Origin: Brienomyrus brachyistius
Taxonomy: Eukaryota > Chordata > Actinopteri > Osteoglossiformes > Mormyridae
DNA length: 64,000 nucleotides
Direction: 5' to 3'
Assembly (NCBI RefSeq): GCF_023856365.1
Contig: NC_064545.1
Coordinates: 1,302,001-1,366,000 of the forward strand
The position numbers and the translations under genes are program-made. Positions 1 to 10,660 of the stretch are shown here, piece after piece. Under the pieces are notes generated by a model, which ran no database searches, was not told the DNA's origin, and saw nothing but the letters and a program-made list of their open reading frames with translations. Positions within the stretch are counted from its first letter, which is position 1; every line of letters begins with the position of its first letter.

Positions 1-2597
1 TATATATCCTAAAAAAGGTTTTTATCTGCTTATGTTAAAGGAGAAATGTGGTCTCCTTCAGGACGAAGAAGTCAGAGTTCATCTGCTGTATATTTTAACA
101 ACTTAAGATAAATATGCTGAGATGTTTCCAGGAAGAAAGACTGGAACCTCTTGGGATTTTGACATGGAAGGTCTGTTACTACTGGCAAATGGACATAGTT
201 TATCTACCTGCAGATTTTATATCTCATGTGTCATTTCCCATGGATATGTGATGTAGCTCCATGCTGGGAGGATGTTTTGATCTTGAACCCTGACCTTCTC
301 ATAAAATAATCATGTTTAGGTCCTTAGAAAACCAAGTATATGACACACTTTGTCTTAGCTCATTATTATGAAGGTTTATTGCAGCATGCAGTTTTTAGGA
401 ACTTGATCTGCTTGTATCCCATGAAAACGTGAAGCTGATCCGGCCAACGTTTGCATAAGAAGGGAGGTGAGGGCAAAAGCCTCGTCTGACTGGAGAGACG
501 CTTCAGCCTGGAGGTCTGAGCCCTGCTGGTGGTAGTACGTCCTCTGGGTCATTTGGTTTCAGTTCTGCATGTGTCTGAGCCTTGCTGAGAGGACCTGGGA
601 CATTGTGGTCCTTGGTGGAACCGGCTGTTCCATCCTACTAATGGTTCCGGTCCATAAAGACGTCTGCTTAGATGTCTGCTGCAGCCTCTCCACCCCCCCC
701 ACCCAGGCCGCAATCCCGTTCTACTCGTTGTGGAAGGCGGGAGGACAGGCCCGTCTCTGCGCTTATCCCCGCTGAAATAAAGCCGCTGTCTTGCATGCAC
801 AATGGGCGCTGCACTCTCGGGCCCTTCCTCCGTCCGCCCTCATTTGCATGGCAAAGCGATTATCAGACCGAACGGTGTCGTTGCGGAGGACCCGACAATG
901 TGGCTGACAACAAGTTTATCTAAGCACAAAGAGGAGCCGTGAAGAATGGCGCGCTTTATTCTGCTCTTCTGGCTGAGCTTTAACATATTGAAATGTGCCC
1001 GGTCGCTGGGGGATGGTGTCAGCGGGCTTTGTGGCGGAAGATGGACTGGTGGAAATTGCATTTACCACAGAGAGAAGGAAGACTGCGCGTGTTAGCGGGG
1101 CGTGAATGGCGGTATTCAGCCCTCCGAAACGAGAGCAGGAAAGGCTCCTGGCAGGATCGGGAGATGAGCACTACAGGGCTTGCTTTTCTTAAAGGCAGAG
1201 AAAGCAGTAGATGTTTACATCTTTTCCCTTGCCCTAGCCGTCATCGCTTGGTCTGCAGCTCAGTCCCCACATCCGCAGAGCCAAACAGAAGTTCTGCAGT
1301 GGGTGCCAGTTTCACATACGAGTGCTGCCCGTTAGCATTAATATCTATGTTCGTGTTGAAACGATGGCATCATATGCTGTCTTGTGATCACAACCACATT
1401 TTCAGCCTGACAGATACACAGAGGCTCCCAAGCCAGTCAGCATGGCTTCATCTTAGCCGCTGTTTTGTGTCTGCAGGCATGGAAGAGGGCCATTGCCATG
1501 CTGCAGTCCATGAAGTAGACCGAAAAAAGCCTTTTGCTTTTCCTGCCCAAGCTAAACCCAAAGGCAGTTCAAAACAATTATTACTGGATGTTCCTTTGTA
1601 CATGAAGCAACCCTTAATGCTGTGAACTTGGTACACAGCAGCAGGTCCCTGGTGTCGACTGGGCCAGCTAGGGCCGGGTGATGTAAGGAGTTGATCAGAT
1701 GTACGATGGTTCTGGTTGCACAAGGACCCAGCGCTCTCTGAACGGAGCGTCTTGCCACTAGCTTAGCGCTGCATGACCGGCCGAACAAAGTGTACTTCCA
1801 ATAAATAAGCTCACCGACTTTCCCTCACATGAAGCTAATCTCAATAAAAGATCAAAGGGCCAGGGAATGTAAATGATACTACAGCAGCCTCATTAATAAA
1901 AATCTGGGCGTCTTTATCAGCATCTTCATTTGTAGAAGGCCTGGGGTTTGTTTTCGTGGAAAGTTCGGCGCTGTTTAGTGAAGCCCTTCTTCAGGAGTGG
2001 GGGTCAAGTAGCTACGGTTTTCTCATAAGCGAGTTTGTCGCCTGACCTTCTTTTGAACACTGTTGATAATTATGCAGAATGTTCCGGCAGGAGGCCAAGA
2101 AATGTAGGGCAGGGCGACCCCTTTAAAAACAGAGGCCTGACTTAATACCTCTACTTACAAATGGTGTAATTACAGACTCTGGCAAAAGAAACCTGAAACA
2201 CAGTCTTGAGAATTGGGGGGGGGGGCGCTTACGTTTTTACAGTCTGTGTCATAACATGCCCCCCCACAAAAAGAAAAATGCGTTGTTAATATTAATGGCA
2301 GCCAATCTGACCTTGAGAGCATTAACATCGCTCTGGAAATGGCAGATTGCTCTGCTGTGTTGGGTCATCTTGGCCTCCTGCACATTGAGACTCCCATCAC
2401 CTCGAGGGCAGGAGAAAGTCCGTCTTATTAGTTCACACCCAGTATCTACATTCTGTGCTACAATGGTGAATAGTGTGCAAAGCTGAGAAGGCGCAGGAAC
2501 CGTCGGACTTCGGATGTTTCCTATGGACTCTTGGAGCAAGAGAAGTTCAGCTAGTGGCTGCTCTGGTGGGTCAAACAAGCCATGGCTGTCAGCATCG
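1..2597. other. irx3 3'-flank intergenic DNA
   Basis: No exon, RNA gene or clear mobile element is recognised. Open frames here, such as one of 210 codons at 993-1625, have no recognisable domain and no typical coding character. An 11-G run lies at 2215-2225. In other vertebrates FTO lies on this side of IRX3, but none of its exons is visible. Confidence 0.6.
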
Positions 2598-2860
2598 AAA
2601 ATGTCCCCACAAACCTGTTATTTCAACCTTGTGGGGACTTTTTTCGGTCAATTGTATAAAAATCCGTGACTGCAATCAAAAAACTAAAAATGTATTTTTA
2701 CATGTATTTTGTTTGATTACTTATGGTTAAGGTTAGGGCTGGGTAGGTTGTTATCGTTGGGATTAGGGTTTTGCCCATAGAAATGAATATAGAGTCTCCA
2801 CAACGACATACATACCTAATATGTGAGTGTGTGTGTGTGTGTGTGTCTGTGTGTGAGACA
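2598..2860 (+). repeat. GTCCCCAC-family repeat, copy 1
   Basis: It begins with TGTCCCCACAAACC, followed by TTGTGGGGACTTTT, CTGCAATCAAAAAACTAAAAA, TTACTTATGGTTAAGG, GGGCTGGGTAGG and GGATTAGGGTTTTGCCCATAG, and ends in a (GT)n run at about 2827-2850. The same ordered blocks recur at 36.8, 52.4, 52.7 and 63.4 kb. It is non-coding, and its transposon class is unknown to me. Confidence 0.8.
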
Positions 2861-2869
2861 GTAACATGG

Positions 2870-4835
2870 AGGATGTGATCCTTCATTAACAGCAGTAACT
2901 CTAATAAACCAACCGCTAAACTCTGTTAAAAAACAACTACAGCCGGAATGGTGCTGTGGGAAGATTAAGAGAAGGTGGGGGCGATGGGGGAGAGAAAATA
3001 AAGAGAGCTCTGCCCAGCTTCAAAGGGTCCATTTCCATAATTGCCCTGCGACTTGGGTAAAAAAAAATGTGAAGAGGCCCCAGAAAAGCACAGTCTTTCA
3101 GATGGCTGCACGGCAATAGGCCCGGGAGCAGCCGCTGCTGCCACATTCCCCACTTGTTGCCTTTCGAGTCCAGCGAAGGCATTCCCTTCCCTAACTCCCC
3201 CCAACAATAGGCGTGAAATCTGTGTCCTCCTTCGCCCCTGTTCCAGCGCCAGTGAATGGCCCTGTTCCCAACCCTTTGTATTTATAGTGGCCCTACGGAA
3301 CAAAAAAACCAAAAAATATATATCCTGCAGCAAACTCAACTAACGCCAATAGTTAGGAAGTGGGAGCAGTGATTTTGTCCCGTTTCGACTCGGGCCAAAT
3401 ATTTACTATAAAGTGTTTCAAAACATCTTTATAAGTGTGTTCCTCTCTCCTTGGATGAAAGCGGGGAGCACTTTGCTTTAGTAATCCGGGATTGTTTGTG
3501 CTCCCTGTGAAATCTGTGGGCATGCCTGAGAGCTGCGGTCGCAGAGCAGGGCGCATCCCCCCGGAGGAGGTCACGGTCCACCTTTCTCTAAAGCTTATTG
3601 TGACCAGTTGGGCCGTGATCTGACCGCTGCCCCTCCTGCCCCCCGCCCCAATTCCTGCCCCGCGGCCCATCTCACTTTCACCCTCTTTAAAGCCTCGGAG
3701 GGAAGTGGCGACCCAGAGCTGGAGAAGCAGCGCTTTGCTCCAGCGATGTTGTGAGGGGACAATCAGCATCGCCTCATAAAGGGATTAGCAGCCCGGACAA
3801 TGGGCCCCGGCACCTTCAAAGCCGGACGCGGGGTACAAAAGGAGTGACATTTGAACATCTAGGGGGCCGGGGCTGCCCGCAGGAGAGGAGGTGTCGACTG
3901 GGGGCCAGGGGACAATAGCCAAGGAGTAGGATGGGCTGGCAACACAAGGAGACTTTCTTTTTTTTGCCCGTCGCCTCCTTTCAGAGCAGACCACTTGTCT
4001 GAAACGCTTGTATTTATTTACTCTATTTTCTTTAAATTCAAATTAGAAGTTGACGGCTCCTTTTGCAGGCCCTCACAGATACCGGAGCGATGCAATCTGG
4101 CTCGACTAACCAAAGATTAACCAAAGCCCACAGTTAGATGTATATCTGCACTGCAAAGCTAAACATATTGTTCTGTTTATTGTTCGATTTGCTACAGGTA
4201 GCTAAGTCGTCTATTCAGATTGTACCTTCTGTATATATATCATTTTAAGAGCTGAATATGTAGCTATACAAATAGTACAAATTTACTTTTAAAGAATTCG
4301 ATAGTATTTAAATTTTGTTTCTTGTTTGTCAAATTGCATTCTATATCTATATAATTCATAAATTTATCAGTTTTTTATTTTAAATGTAATTCTAAAAATT
4401 ATACATTATAGCTTTATTTAAATATGGGTTGGTTATGGAAATTTGTTTCCCATAACTTTTAGGGCACTTTAAACAAAAACATCTGTTAAATAAATAAAGC
4501 ACTGTAAATAACTTTGTATGATCGACCTCATACTGATATTCAGCGTAAAGACTGATCCGATCTTGATTCGATAGAGTACGCGTTAGAGTTGCGTAGAATG
4601 AAAAAGTTACATATTATCATTAGTACAAAACTGATAATAGATTGATTTCGTTTTCGAGCGATGATTTGATGTGTATATTTGTGTGTGCACACACGAGCGG
4701 AGCGAACTCTTTGCGAGCACATGCAATTTTATCCATCAGCAATTTCAAAGCATATTCTCTTGTGTGTTTGCAAAAGGCTCTCTGTCGGGTGTTAAACATT
4801 GCTAGGAGCGAAGAAAAAAAAAAGAGGAGTCAGTG
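2870..4835. other. Intergenic DNA, no gene seen
   Basis: This stretch has no recognisable exon, tRNA or mobile element. The part before about 4000 is GC-richer and the rest strongly AT-rich. Short open frames lack domains. Confidence 0.5.
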
Positions 4836-5560
4836 TTGATTATTGCTCATTAGCCGCAAGGACATCCACTTAAAGAGTGAATAAATGAATGATGCTCAAT
4901 GCCCTCGCGGAAATGGCCTCCGTGCCGCTCTGAGCAAAATGTTGGTTAATATCTTCCATTTGCTGTAATATAAAAGACGCTTGTTGGACACAGCCGCCAT
5001 GATTATTTTGTCTAGCTGACACTTTAGAACAGCAATTTTATGCAGCGATCAGAAGGAATTAAGCTTTAACTAATTCGAACAGCATCAATGCGTGCACTTT
5101 TACACCGAATAATAATAATTTTAATTATCTCAAAACATTCACATTGTAATCAGATCTTTTAAGCTAGCTGCGTAACAGTATATAATATGCATTGCATAAA
5201 AGGTAATTTTACGTTTAGCACTCTTGCTTGTTACTGGCCTAGAAGCATGCGTCAGGCGGGTGGAATAGAATGATATCGGTCACTTGCACATCATGCTATT
5301 TCCTGTGCCTAATCTGGCCCTGCGCTTCTCCGAGAGATCGGGTATGAAGCAGAAAGATGATGACATCAATCAGTGTCCGAGACGATGCTGTGATTTATGA
5401 ATTATGCATAATAAGCGCTCACTTAGATGCTGGGTTCTCAGGAAGATAATTGATTAGACAGGAAGGCGACATGGAGAGAAGGCTGGGAAAGGCGGCTCTT
5501 TTTCCTGACATACAAAGCCCCTGACTCACTCCTCCTTCCTCACTCTTGGCCGGGTCTCTA
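4836..5560. promoter_or_regulatory. Candidate conserved non-coding element, 3' flank
   Basis: This low-copy stretch has mixed composition and many homeodomain-type cores (TTGATTATTG near 4840, TTAATATC near 4947, TAATTGATTAGA near 5446-5458) plus TGATTTATGAATTATGCATAATAA-like Oct/POU-rich sequence near 5390-5412 (contains ATTATGCATAAT). There is no coding potential. Enhancer status is inferred from composition and position only. Confidence 0.3.
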
Positions 5561-7193
5561 AGCAGTGTTTCGGCCTGTATAGATGTCTAGATGGTGAGGT
5601 ACTGTCACTTATTCAGCCTCTTTGTGGTTCACCAACCGGACCAATGCTCCCTTTAACATCGTGTCAGATTTCTAAAAGCATTTTTGCTTTTTTTCGGATA
5701 ATAGTAAACTGTCCAATAGCACTAAACCCATTACTGAACCTTAGTTTTAGTTCATTGTTTTAGACTGCCACATTTGATAGACGACAGGTCTGCATTTCTT
5801 AGTGCTATAAATGATACACTGTTTAAAAATCTGAATTCGTCACAAGGATTGTATGTACAGTTCGTTTTTGTCCAACATTTTAATAAAATGTGATTTAACA
5901 GGAATAACTGGTAGGAATTTCTTGTGTGAAAAGAAATTTACATTCAAAATTTTAATGCCTTGCTATTTAATAGTGCTGATGGTGTTGGTAATGGTATTAT
6001 GGGTAATAAACATGTGGGTAAAAATATTTTTTGAATCTTTTTAATGCATTTCTTTGCAAGTCGTTAATCAGTTGTTAAACAGCGCACGGATAGAACGGCT
6101 GTGTGTTTAAACCTTTAATTTTCTAATTTGCATTTTATATTTCGTTAAGTCGAAATTTAATTAAAATAATTAAGCATTTGAGAGCAATTGAGAGATGTTG
6201 CCACATCTTAAAAGTAATTTCCTGATTAAATTATTTTGTAAATTCTGTAAACATTCTCATTACAATACTACCGTAATCCATTTTAGTGGACCACTGTATA
6301 AAAGTCAATAACGTATAATCATATAATTAATATGACTGGTGCTGTCATTTTATTGCCAAAAATTTATTTCTACCTGAAAGTTCAATATTTGTAAACAAAA
6401 TTTCAGAAATGTTAAATCTTTTTAAGTATTCTACTGCAATGAGAAACTACAAAGAAACAGTATTATTCGTTATATTTAACGAGCAACGCTGACTGCTAAT
6501 ATTTCGATATTGCCACTGAACGTTTTAATTATGCAAAAAACAAATTTGTTTGAAATATGAACGCATTTGACACATGCACAGAATAAATGAAATATATACA
6601 GGTCCAAATGCAACTGTTCAGTAAACATGCGAGATTTGAATCAACCTGTAGAGGGAGCTCCAGTTCCAGCCTTCCTAAAAAAATACTTTTGAGTTAAAAG
6701 AAAATCCGTTGATATGCAAATCGATTAGAGGTAAGCAAACATAATATGCGATTACGCTGTACTGGTGGCTTACGGTACGTATTTCAGAACTTATTAAATG
6801 ACTGAAAATAAACTATTATTAAATGACTGAAAAGCAATACATATTAAACATAAAATTAAAATTAAAGAAAGAAACTTTCTCAATAGTTTGCACATTGCCT
6901 GTGTACCATTTAGCAAATCACAATTATAATTCAAAGACAAAGAAAATTAGAGCTAATCATATTCTGCCCGAACCAGAGTCCCCCGAAGATGGAAAGGTTT
7001 CAAATAAACGAAAAATATCTCCTTTCCGTTTTAATGCAGTATAACTGCCGTTCTCTTTGCTGGAGACAAGCGCGCTTTTCAGTCGAAATGTAATTTAAAT
7101 TCGCAAATAGGGAAAAATCGCTTATGTCAAATTCTCGATAATGCCTCTTAACCCCGAAAAGCAAAACATGCAATCGATAGTTGTAACTGTTCA
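5561..7193. other. AT-rich intergenic DNA downstream of irx3
   Basis: The sequence is very AT-rich with only short open frames and nothing recognisable. The end nearest irx3 may be part of an alternative longer 3' UTR. Confidence 0.45.
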
Positions 7194-7445
7194 TTTATTA
7201 ACCAAAATATATATATTTTCTTGTACAATTTGATTCACAAATATGTACATTTTCTTTACTTTATATACAAAACAGTCCGAACATCAAATTCTTACGGAAC
7301 TTACAAAAAGAACTCCAAAGACTACAGTTTTCATACAATATTACATTAGCAATTTTGCACGGGACATGCTTACAATTATACATAGATGCAGTATTCTTAA
7401 TTTACATTCCTTACAGCAAATCGAAATAAAAAAAAATGAAAAAGA
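7194..7445 (-). other. irx3: irx3 3' untranslated region with candidate poly(A) signal
   Basis: The stop codon is at 7448-7446. Reading on along the minus strand, the first canonical AATAAA hexamer is at 7199-7194 (TTTATT on the plus strand), about 250 nt after the stop. The stretch is AT-rich and has no open frame of note. A weaker ATTAAA lies at 7035-7030, so a longer 3' UTR is possible. The true cleavage site is inferred. Confidence 0.5.
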
Positions 7446-10312
7446 CTATGAGGATGAGAGTGCGGATAGAACCATTGCGGCATCTAGCTGGTTCTGTGGC
7501 CTGCAAAATACGGGAAAAACAACGTAAATAACCTGGGTATGTTTCATTTAAAAGTGTCTATTTTTAGGGGGGGAACGATCGATAATAAATATTGCAATGT
7601 AGCCATTATATTCTGCTTAGTTCATTTACGTATGATTTTTATTATATGAATTTGACGTCAAATCATTGTTCTACACATTATTAAAATATATATGTGAACC
7701 GGCAAAATAAACACGCTTAAAACAATACAGGCTTCTTACCGTCTTTGAACAGGGTGGAAGGCTGTTTTTAACTTTTTCTCTGCATCCAAGGCACTAGTTC
7801 TGTCTGAAATTAAAATCGCAAGATGCATTTAAATATGAGTTTGCAGGCGTGAACGCGTACAAAAAATGTCACCACTCCGCAGTCTGCATCAGTGACTTCT
7901 ACAGAAACACATTATTGATCACAGAGTATTGTAAGTGAATATTAACAGAATATAAAACTAAAATATCTAACCCAGTCCACTAATTGTCTCTTCACACCTA
8001 ATTCATTATCAAAAAGGAAATTGTTCCAGTTCAACGACCCATCCTAAAAACATATTTCCCGTTTACAACTTCCCGGTGGCCAGGCCCCGGCATTTAAATC
8101 AGAATGTAATACATCTAAATGTAACTTCTTACGCCTTTTTTTATAGAGACAGATTTAATCACTAATGCAACATCCGCAATTTAATTAATTTGTAAACTAA
8201 AAGTAATAATGGCCTCTATTTTCAGTATTAAATTTAATAAAGTAAAAACGTGATAAATAGAAAATGCACTTGAGTGATATGCTATACAATATACAAGGTT
8301 GTACAAAAAAACAATTATATATATGTACATGAAACGTCAGCCCCGGTAATAAGTACCTGATAGAACGGATTCTGAATGAAGACTCTTATCTTCGGTGTGT
8401 CTGCCGTAGATGGCCAGGCCGTTCGTAGACGCCTGGTTCGCTAGTCCAAGGTAATGGTTCGAGTTTAACAGAGCAAACTGGTGGGCAGAGAAAGCTCTGT
8501 TCGTCCAGTTTTGAAGTTTCCCAACAGGACAGGAAATTAGTCTATGAGGAGCGATGATCGTTTGCGCTGCAAGCCCGGCAGAATTTCCATGTATTTGTGG
8601 AGACTTTCTGGGATTGTCTGGAGTTGTCGCCGTTTCGGCCAAAGACCAGATTTTAGGTTTCTGGGCCAGAGCCAAGTTATTGTCTGAAGGTGGCGAATTG
8701 ACAGATGCTGGGTTTATTTTTAATTGATCGTCGTTGTGATGTGTTGCTTTTATTTCTAGGGAATGACGGTTTAAGTGGTCACCTTGGCGCCCCTGAGTGT
8801 CTTTGCTTTCTTTGACCACAACTTTTAGAAATCTCTGGTCTGGTGCCTGTAAGTCCTCGTAACTGTCAGAAATTTCCGAATCGCTTCTCCCATCAAGTTT
8901 CAAATCGGCATTTATGTCATCCTGATCGTCCAGGTCGTCCTTGTTTTCGATATTTTCCGTGTCGATATTCTCTAAGTCTATCTCTTCGTCATCCTCCCTC
9001 TTGTCTTCCTCGTCTCCTTCGTGATCACTGTTGTAAACATTCCCTTCTTCGTCTGTCCGACTTCTGGGCGCCCAGGTCATTTTGTTCTCCTTCTTTAGCC
9101 TTCTCCTGGCGTTGGCGAACCAGGTGGACACTTGTGTCAGGGTCATTTTGGTGATGATGGCCAGCATGATTTTCTCGCCTTTGGTGGGGTACGGGTTTTT
9201 CCTGTGCTCGCTCAGCCAGGCTTTAAGCGTGCTTGTACTCTCCCTGGTGGCATTCTTGGGCCTGGATGGGTCCCCAAACTGATATTGCCCATAGGGATAA
9301 AAAGCGGGGTGCTGATGGGCAAATCCTGTGTGCTGTACACCCGGGCTGTCTTTCAATTCATACTGAGCTCCCTAGAGGGAAAAAGTAACAAACGGGGACA
9401 TGGAGATATATTAGTAAATACGTTGTTCCTGACCCTGAAAAAGTTACATTCACGCACGTGTCACTTTATGTACGAAATATAAAATAATCGCGGTTGGTCA
9501 CAGTGCATTCTATTTAGGCAGAGGTCTAGAAAAGGCATGATGGGGATTTTTGTAACTAAGAAAATTTTACGCAGGAAGCCTTCCGAGGGCTTAAACCTCA
9601 GTTTGGCGTGCGGAGTTCTATATATTGGGTTGTAAATTTAAATAAAAGTATTACAGACAATAAAAGTAAAAACTAATCAATTGCATATTTTGCAAACAAA
9701 GATATAAACTTCAGGTTCTGGGTCTACAGCGATGTAAACACACATGAACAGCACAGCAGTGTGATATCTGCTTACGTTGTGCACATTGTAGAGTTAGAAA
9801 TGCACCTGAACATTCCAGGTATATTACTTATTTTACTTTTTGAGTTCCACGCTTTTGTTATTGATTTGTTTGTTTTTGTTATTGTCTCCGGAAAGTTCGC
9901 AATTTAAGCGCCTATAAATTATAAACTATGTTTTACTTAAAAAATTTCATATATATATATATATATATATAATGTATTTACTAGTACAAAAGCCAGATGA
10001 GCATTTGCTACATTTCAGTCACATTTGACTCGATTTGTTTCTGCATTTTTTCTTCAATTATTTTAGTATTTCAGTATTGGATTTTAAAAAGAGTAAACTT
10101 ACCAGCTGATTGAAAACTGATATATCGTTTGAATAAGGAAGGAACGCGCCATATCCTTGTGCAGCGAAGGGTGATCCGTACATCGTAGAAAGAACATTGG
10201 AGAGCGCGCCGGATGGACTGAGCTCCGTTCCGACACGGGAACTGCTGATCCCCGGGCGCTCGGAGGGGTACATCGGTCTGATGTACTGATATCCCAGCTG
10301 CGGGAAAGACAT
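7446..10312 (-). CDS. irx3: Iroquois homeobox transcription factor Irx3 (four coding exons)
   Basis: Exons 10312-10103, 9371-8357, 7803-7740 and 7500-7446 join in phase (210+1015+64+55 nt) to give 447 residues and a TAG stop. All introns are GT/AG. Residues 1-13 read [13 protein letters not shown], the Irx3 N-terminus. A TALE homeodomain spans about 104-167, with the PYP loop extension at 130-132 and recognition helix WFANARRR (W154, N157). An acidic stretch covers about 178-230, the Iro box [11 protein letters not shown] starts near 319, and the tail ends VLSALSSS. Irx3 is a nuclear DNA-binding regulator of neural, limb/fin, heart and kidney patterning (family knowledge). The human protein, about 501 residues, is longer because of Ala/Pro/Gly-rich stretches that are absent here. 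The start is fixed by the conserved N-terminus. Irx5 and Irx1 are excluded by the N-terminus and flanks of the homeodomain. Whether this is irx3a or irx3b is unresolved. Confidence 0.96.
7501..7739 (-). other. irx3: irx3 intron 3
   Basis: The donor is GTAAGA after 7740 and the acceptor is TTTTGCAG before 7500. The phase is 2: CG from exon 3 plus G from exon 4 makes an Arg codon. It is 239 nt long, AT-rich, with no other feature. Confidence 0.88.
7804..8356 (-). other. irx3: irx3 intron 2
   Basis: The donor at 8356 is GTACTT, a weaker match to consensus than the other two donors. The acceptor is a T-rich tract ending TTTCAG before 7803. The phase is 1: the last G of exon 2 plus AC of exon 3 makes the Asp codon. 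If the intron were retained, translation would add only GTYYRG before a stop at 8339-8337. Confidence 0.85.
9372..10102 (-). other. irx3: irx3 intron 1
   Basis: The donor is GTAAGT directly after the CAG-CTG codons at 10103, and the acceptor is CTCTAG before GGAGCTCAG at 9371. It is a phase 0 intron between residues L70 and G71, AT-rich, and contains an (AT)12 run at 9949-9972. No internal gene is seen. Confidence 0.9.
9949..9972. repeat. (AT)n microsatellite in irx3 intron 1
   Basis: Twelve uninterrupted AT dinucleotides lie within the first intron. No function is evident. Confidence 0.95.
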
Positions 10313-10384
10313 AGTCGCAGAAAAAAGGCTGCTGTGATAACAAAAAATAAATCGCTTTCTTGGCAGCTACTACAGTATCCACTT

Positions 10385-10560
10385 TATTCTGAGTACGGCC
10401 AGCTGTAAAGGAAGTCTATATTTCCTCATACAGCGCTGGTGTAAAAACGATCCAATAGCGCTCTCCACCCTCACTTTCCTATTGATCGGAATGGACTAAG
10501 GTCAGGTCCTTAAAGATTGCTTTAGATTATTGGGACTCTTAGCTCTGATTGACATTCATA
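10385..10560 (-). promoter_or_regulatory. irx3: Putative irx3 core promoter region
   Basis: About 70-250 nt upstream of the irx3 start codon there is a weak TATA-like AAATATAG (10423-10416 on the minus strand), an inverted CCAAT box (CCAAT on the plus strand at 10452-10456), and a minus-strand CCAAT (plus ATTGG at 10529-10533). TATA plus CCAAT spacing of about 35 nt is plausible and would put a start site near 10390. Irx genes often have longer leaders and non-TATA promoters, so this is only a candidate. Confidence 0.3.
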
Positions 10561-10597
10561 GTCGTTTAGAAGCCCCTCCTATTTCTCAAGCCTCATT

Positions 10598-10660
10598 CAC
10601 TCTCTCACTCACTCTCTCTCTCTTTCTCTCTCTCTCGTTCTCTCTCGCCCTCTCCGTTTC
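10598..10660 (-). promoter_or_regulatory. (GA)n/(CT)n tract upstream of irx3
   Basis: On the plus strand this is an almost pure CT tract (on the minus, coding, strand GA-rich), about 290-350 nt upstream of the irx3 start codon. Polypurine GA tracts near promoters can bind GAGA-type factors or form triplex DNA. It may also be a plain microsatellite. Confidence 0.35.

Noticed and set aside
993..1625. 210-codon plus-strand open frame
   Set aside because: No recognisable domain, odd composition, and an overlapping frame on the other strand; no sign of splicing into a gene. FTO was considered because of expected synteny, but no FTO-like motif is present.
8337..9356. A single 339-codon exon ending GTYYRG as the whole C-terminus of Irx3
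   Set aside because: A splice donor at 8356 and two downstream exons with correct phases restore the conserved C-terminal tail, so the in-frame stop is intronic.
10058..10102. Extension of irx3 exon 1 past residue 70
   Set aside because: It continues into intron 1 after a consensus GTAAGT donor and adds residues unlike any Irx3; the homeodomain exon follows in phase from 9371.
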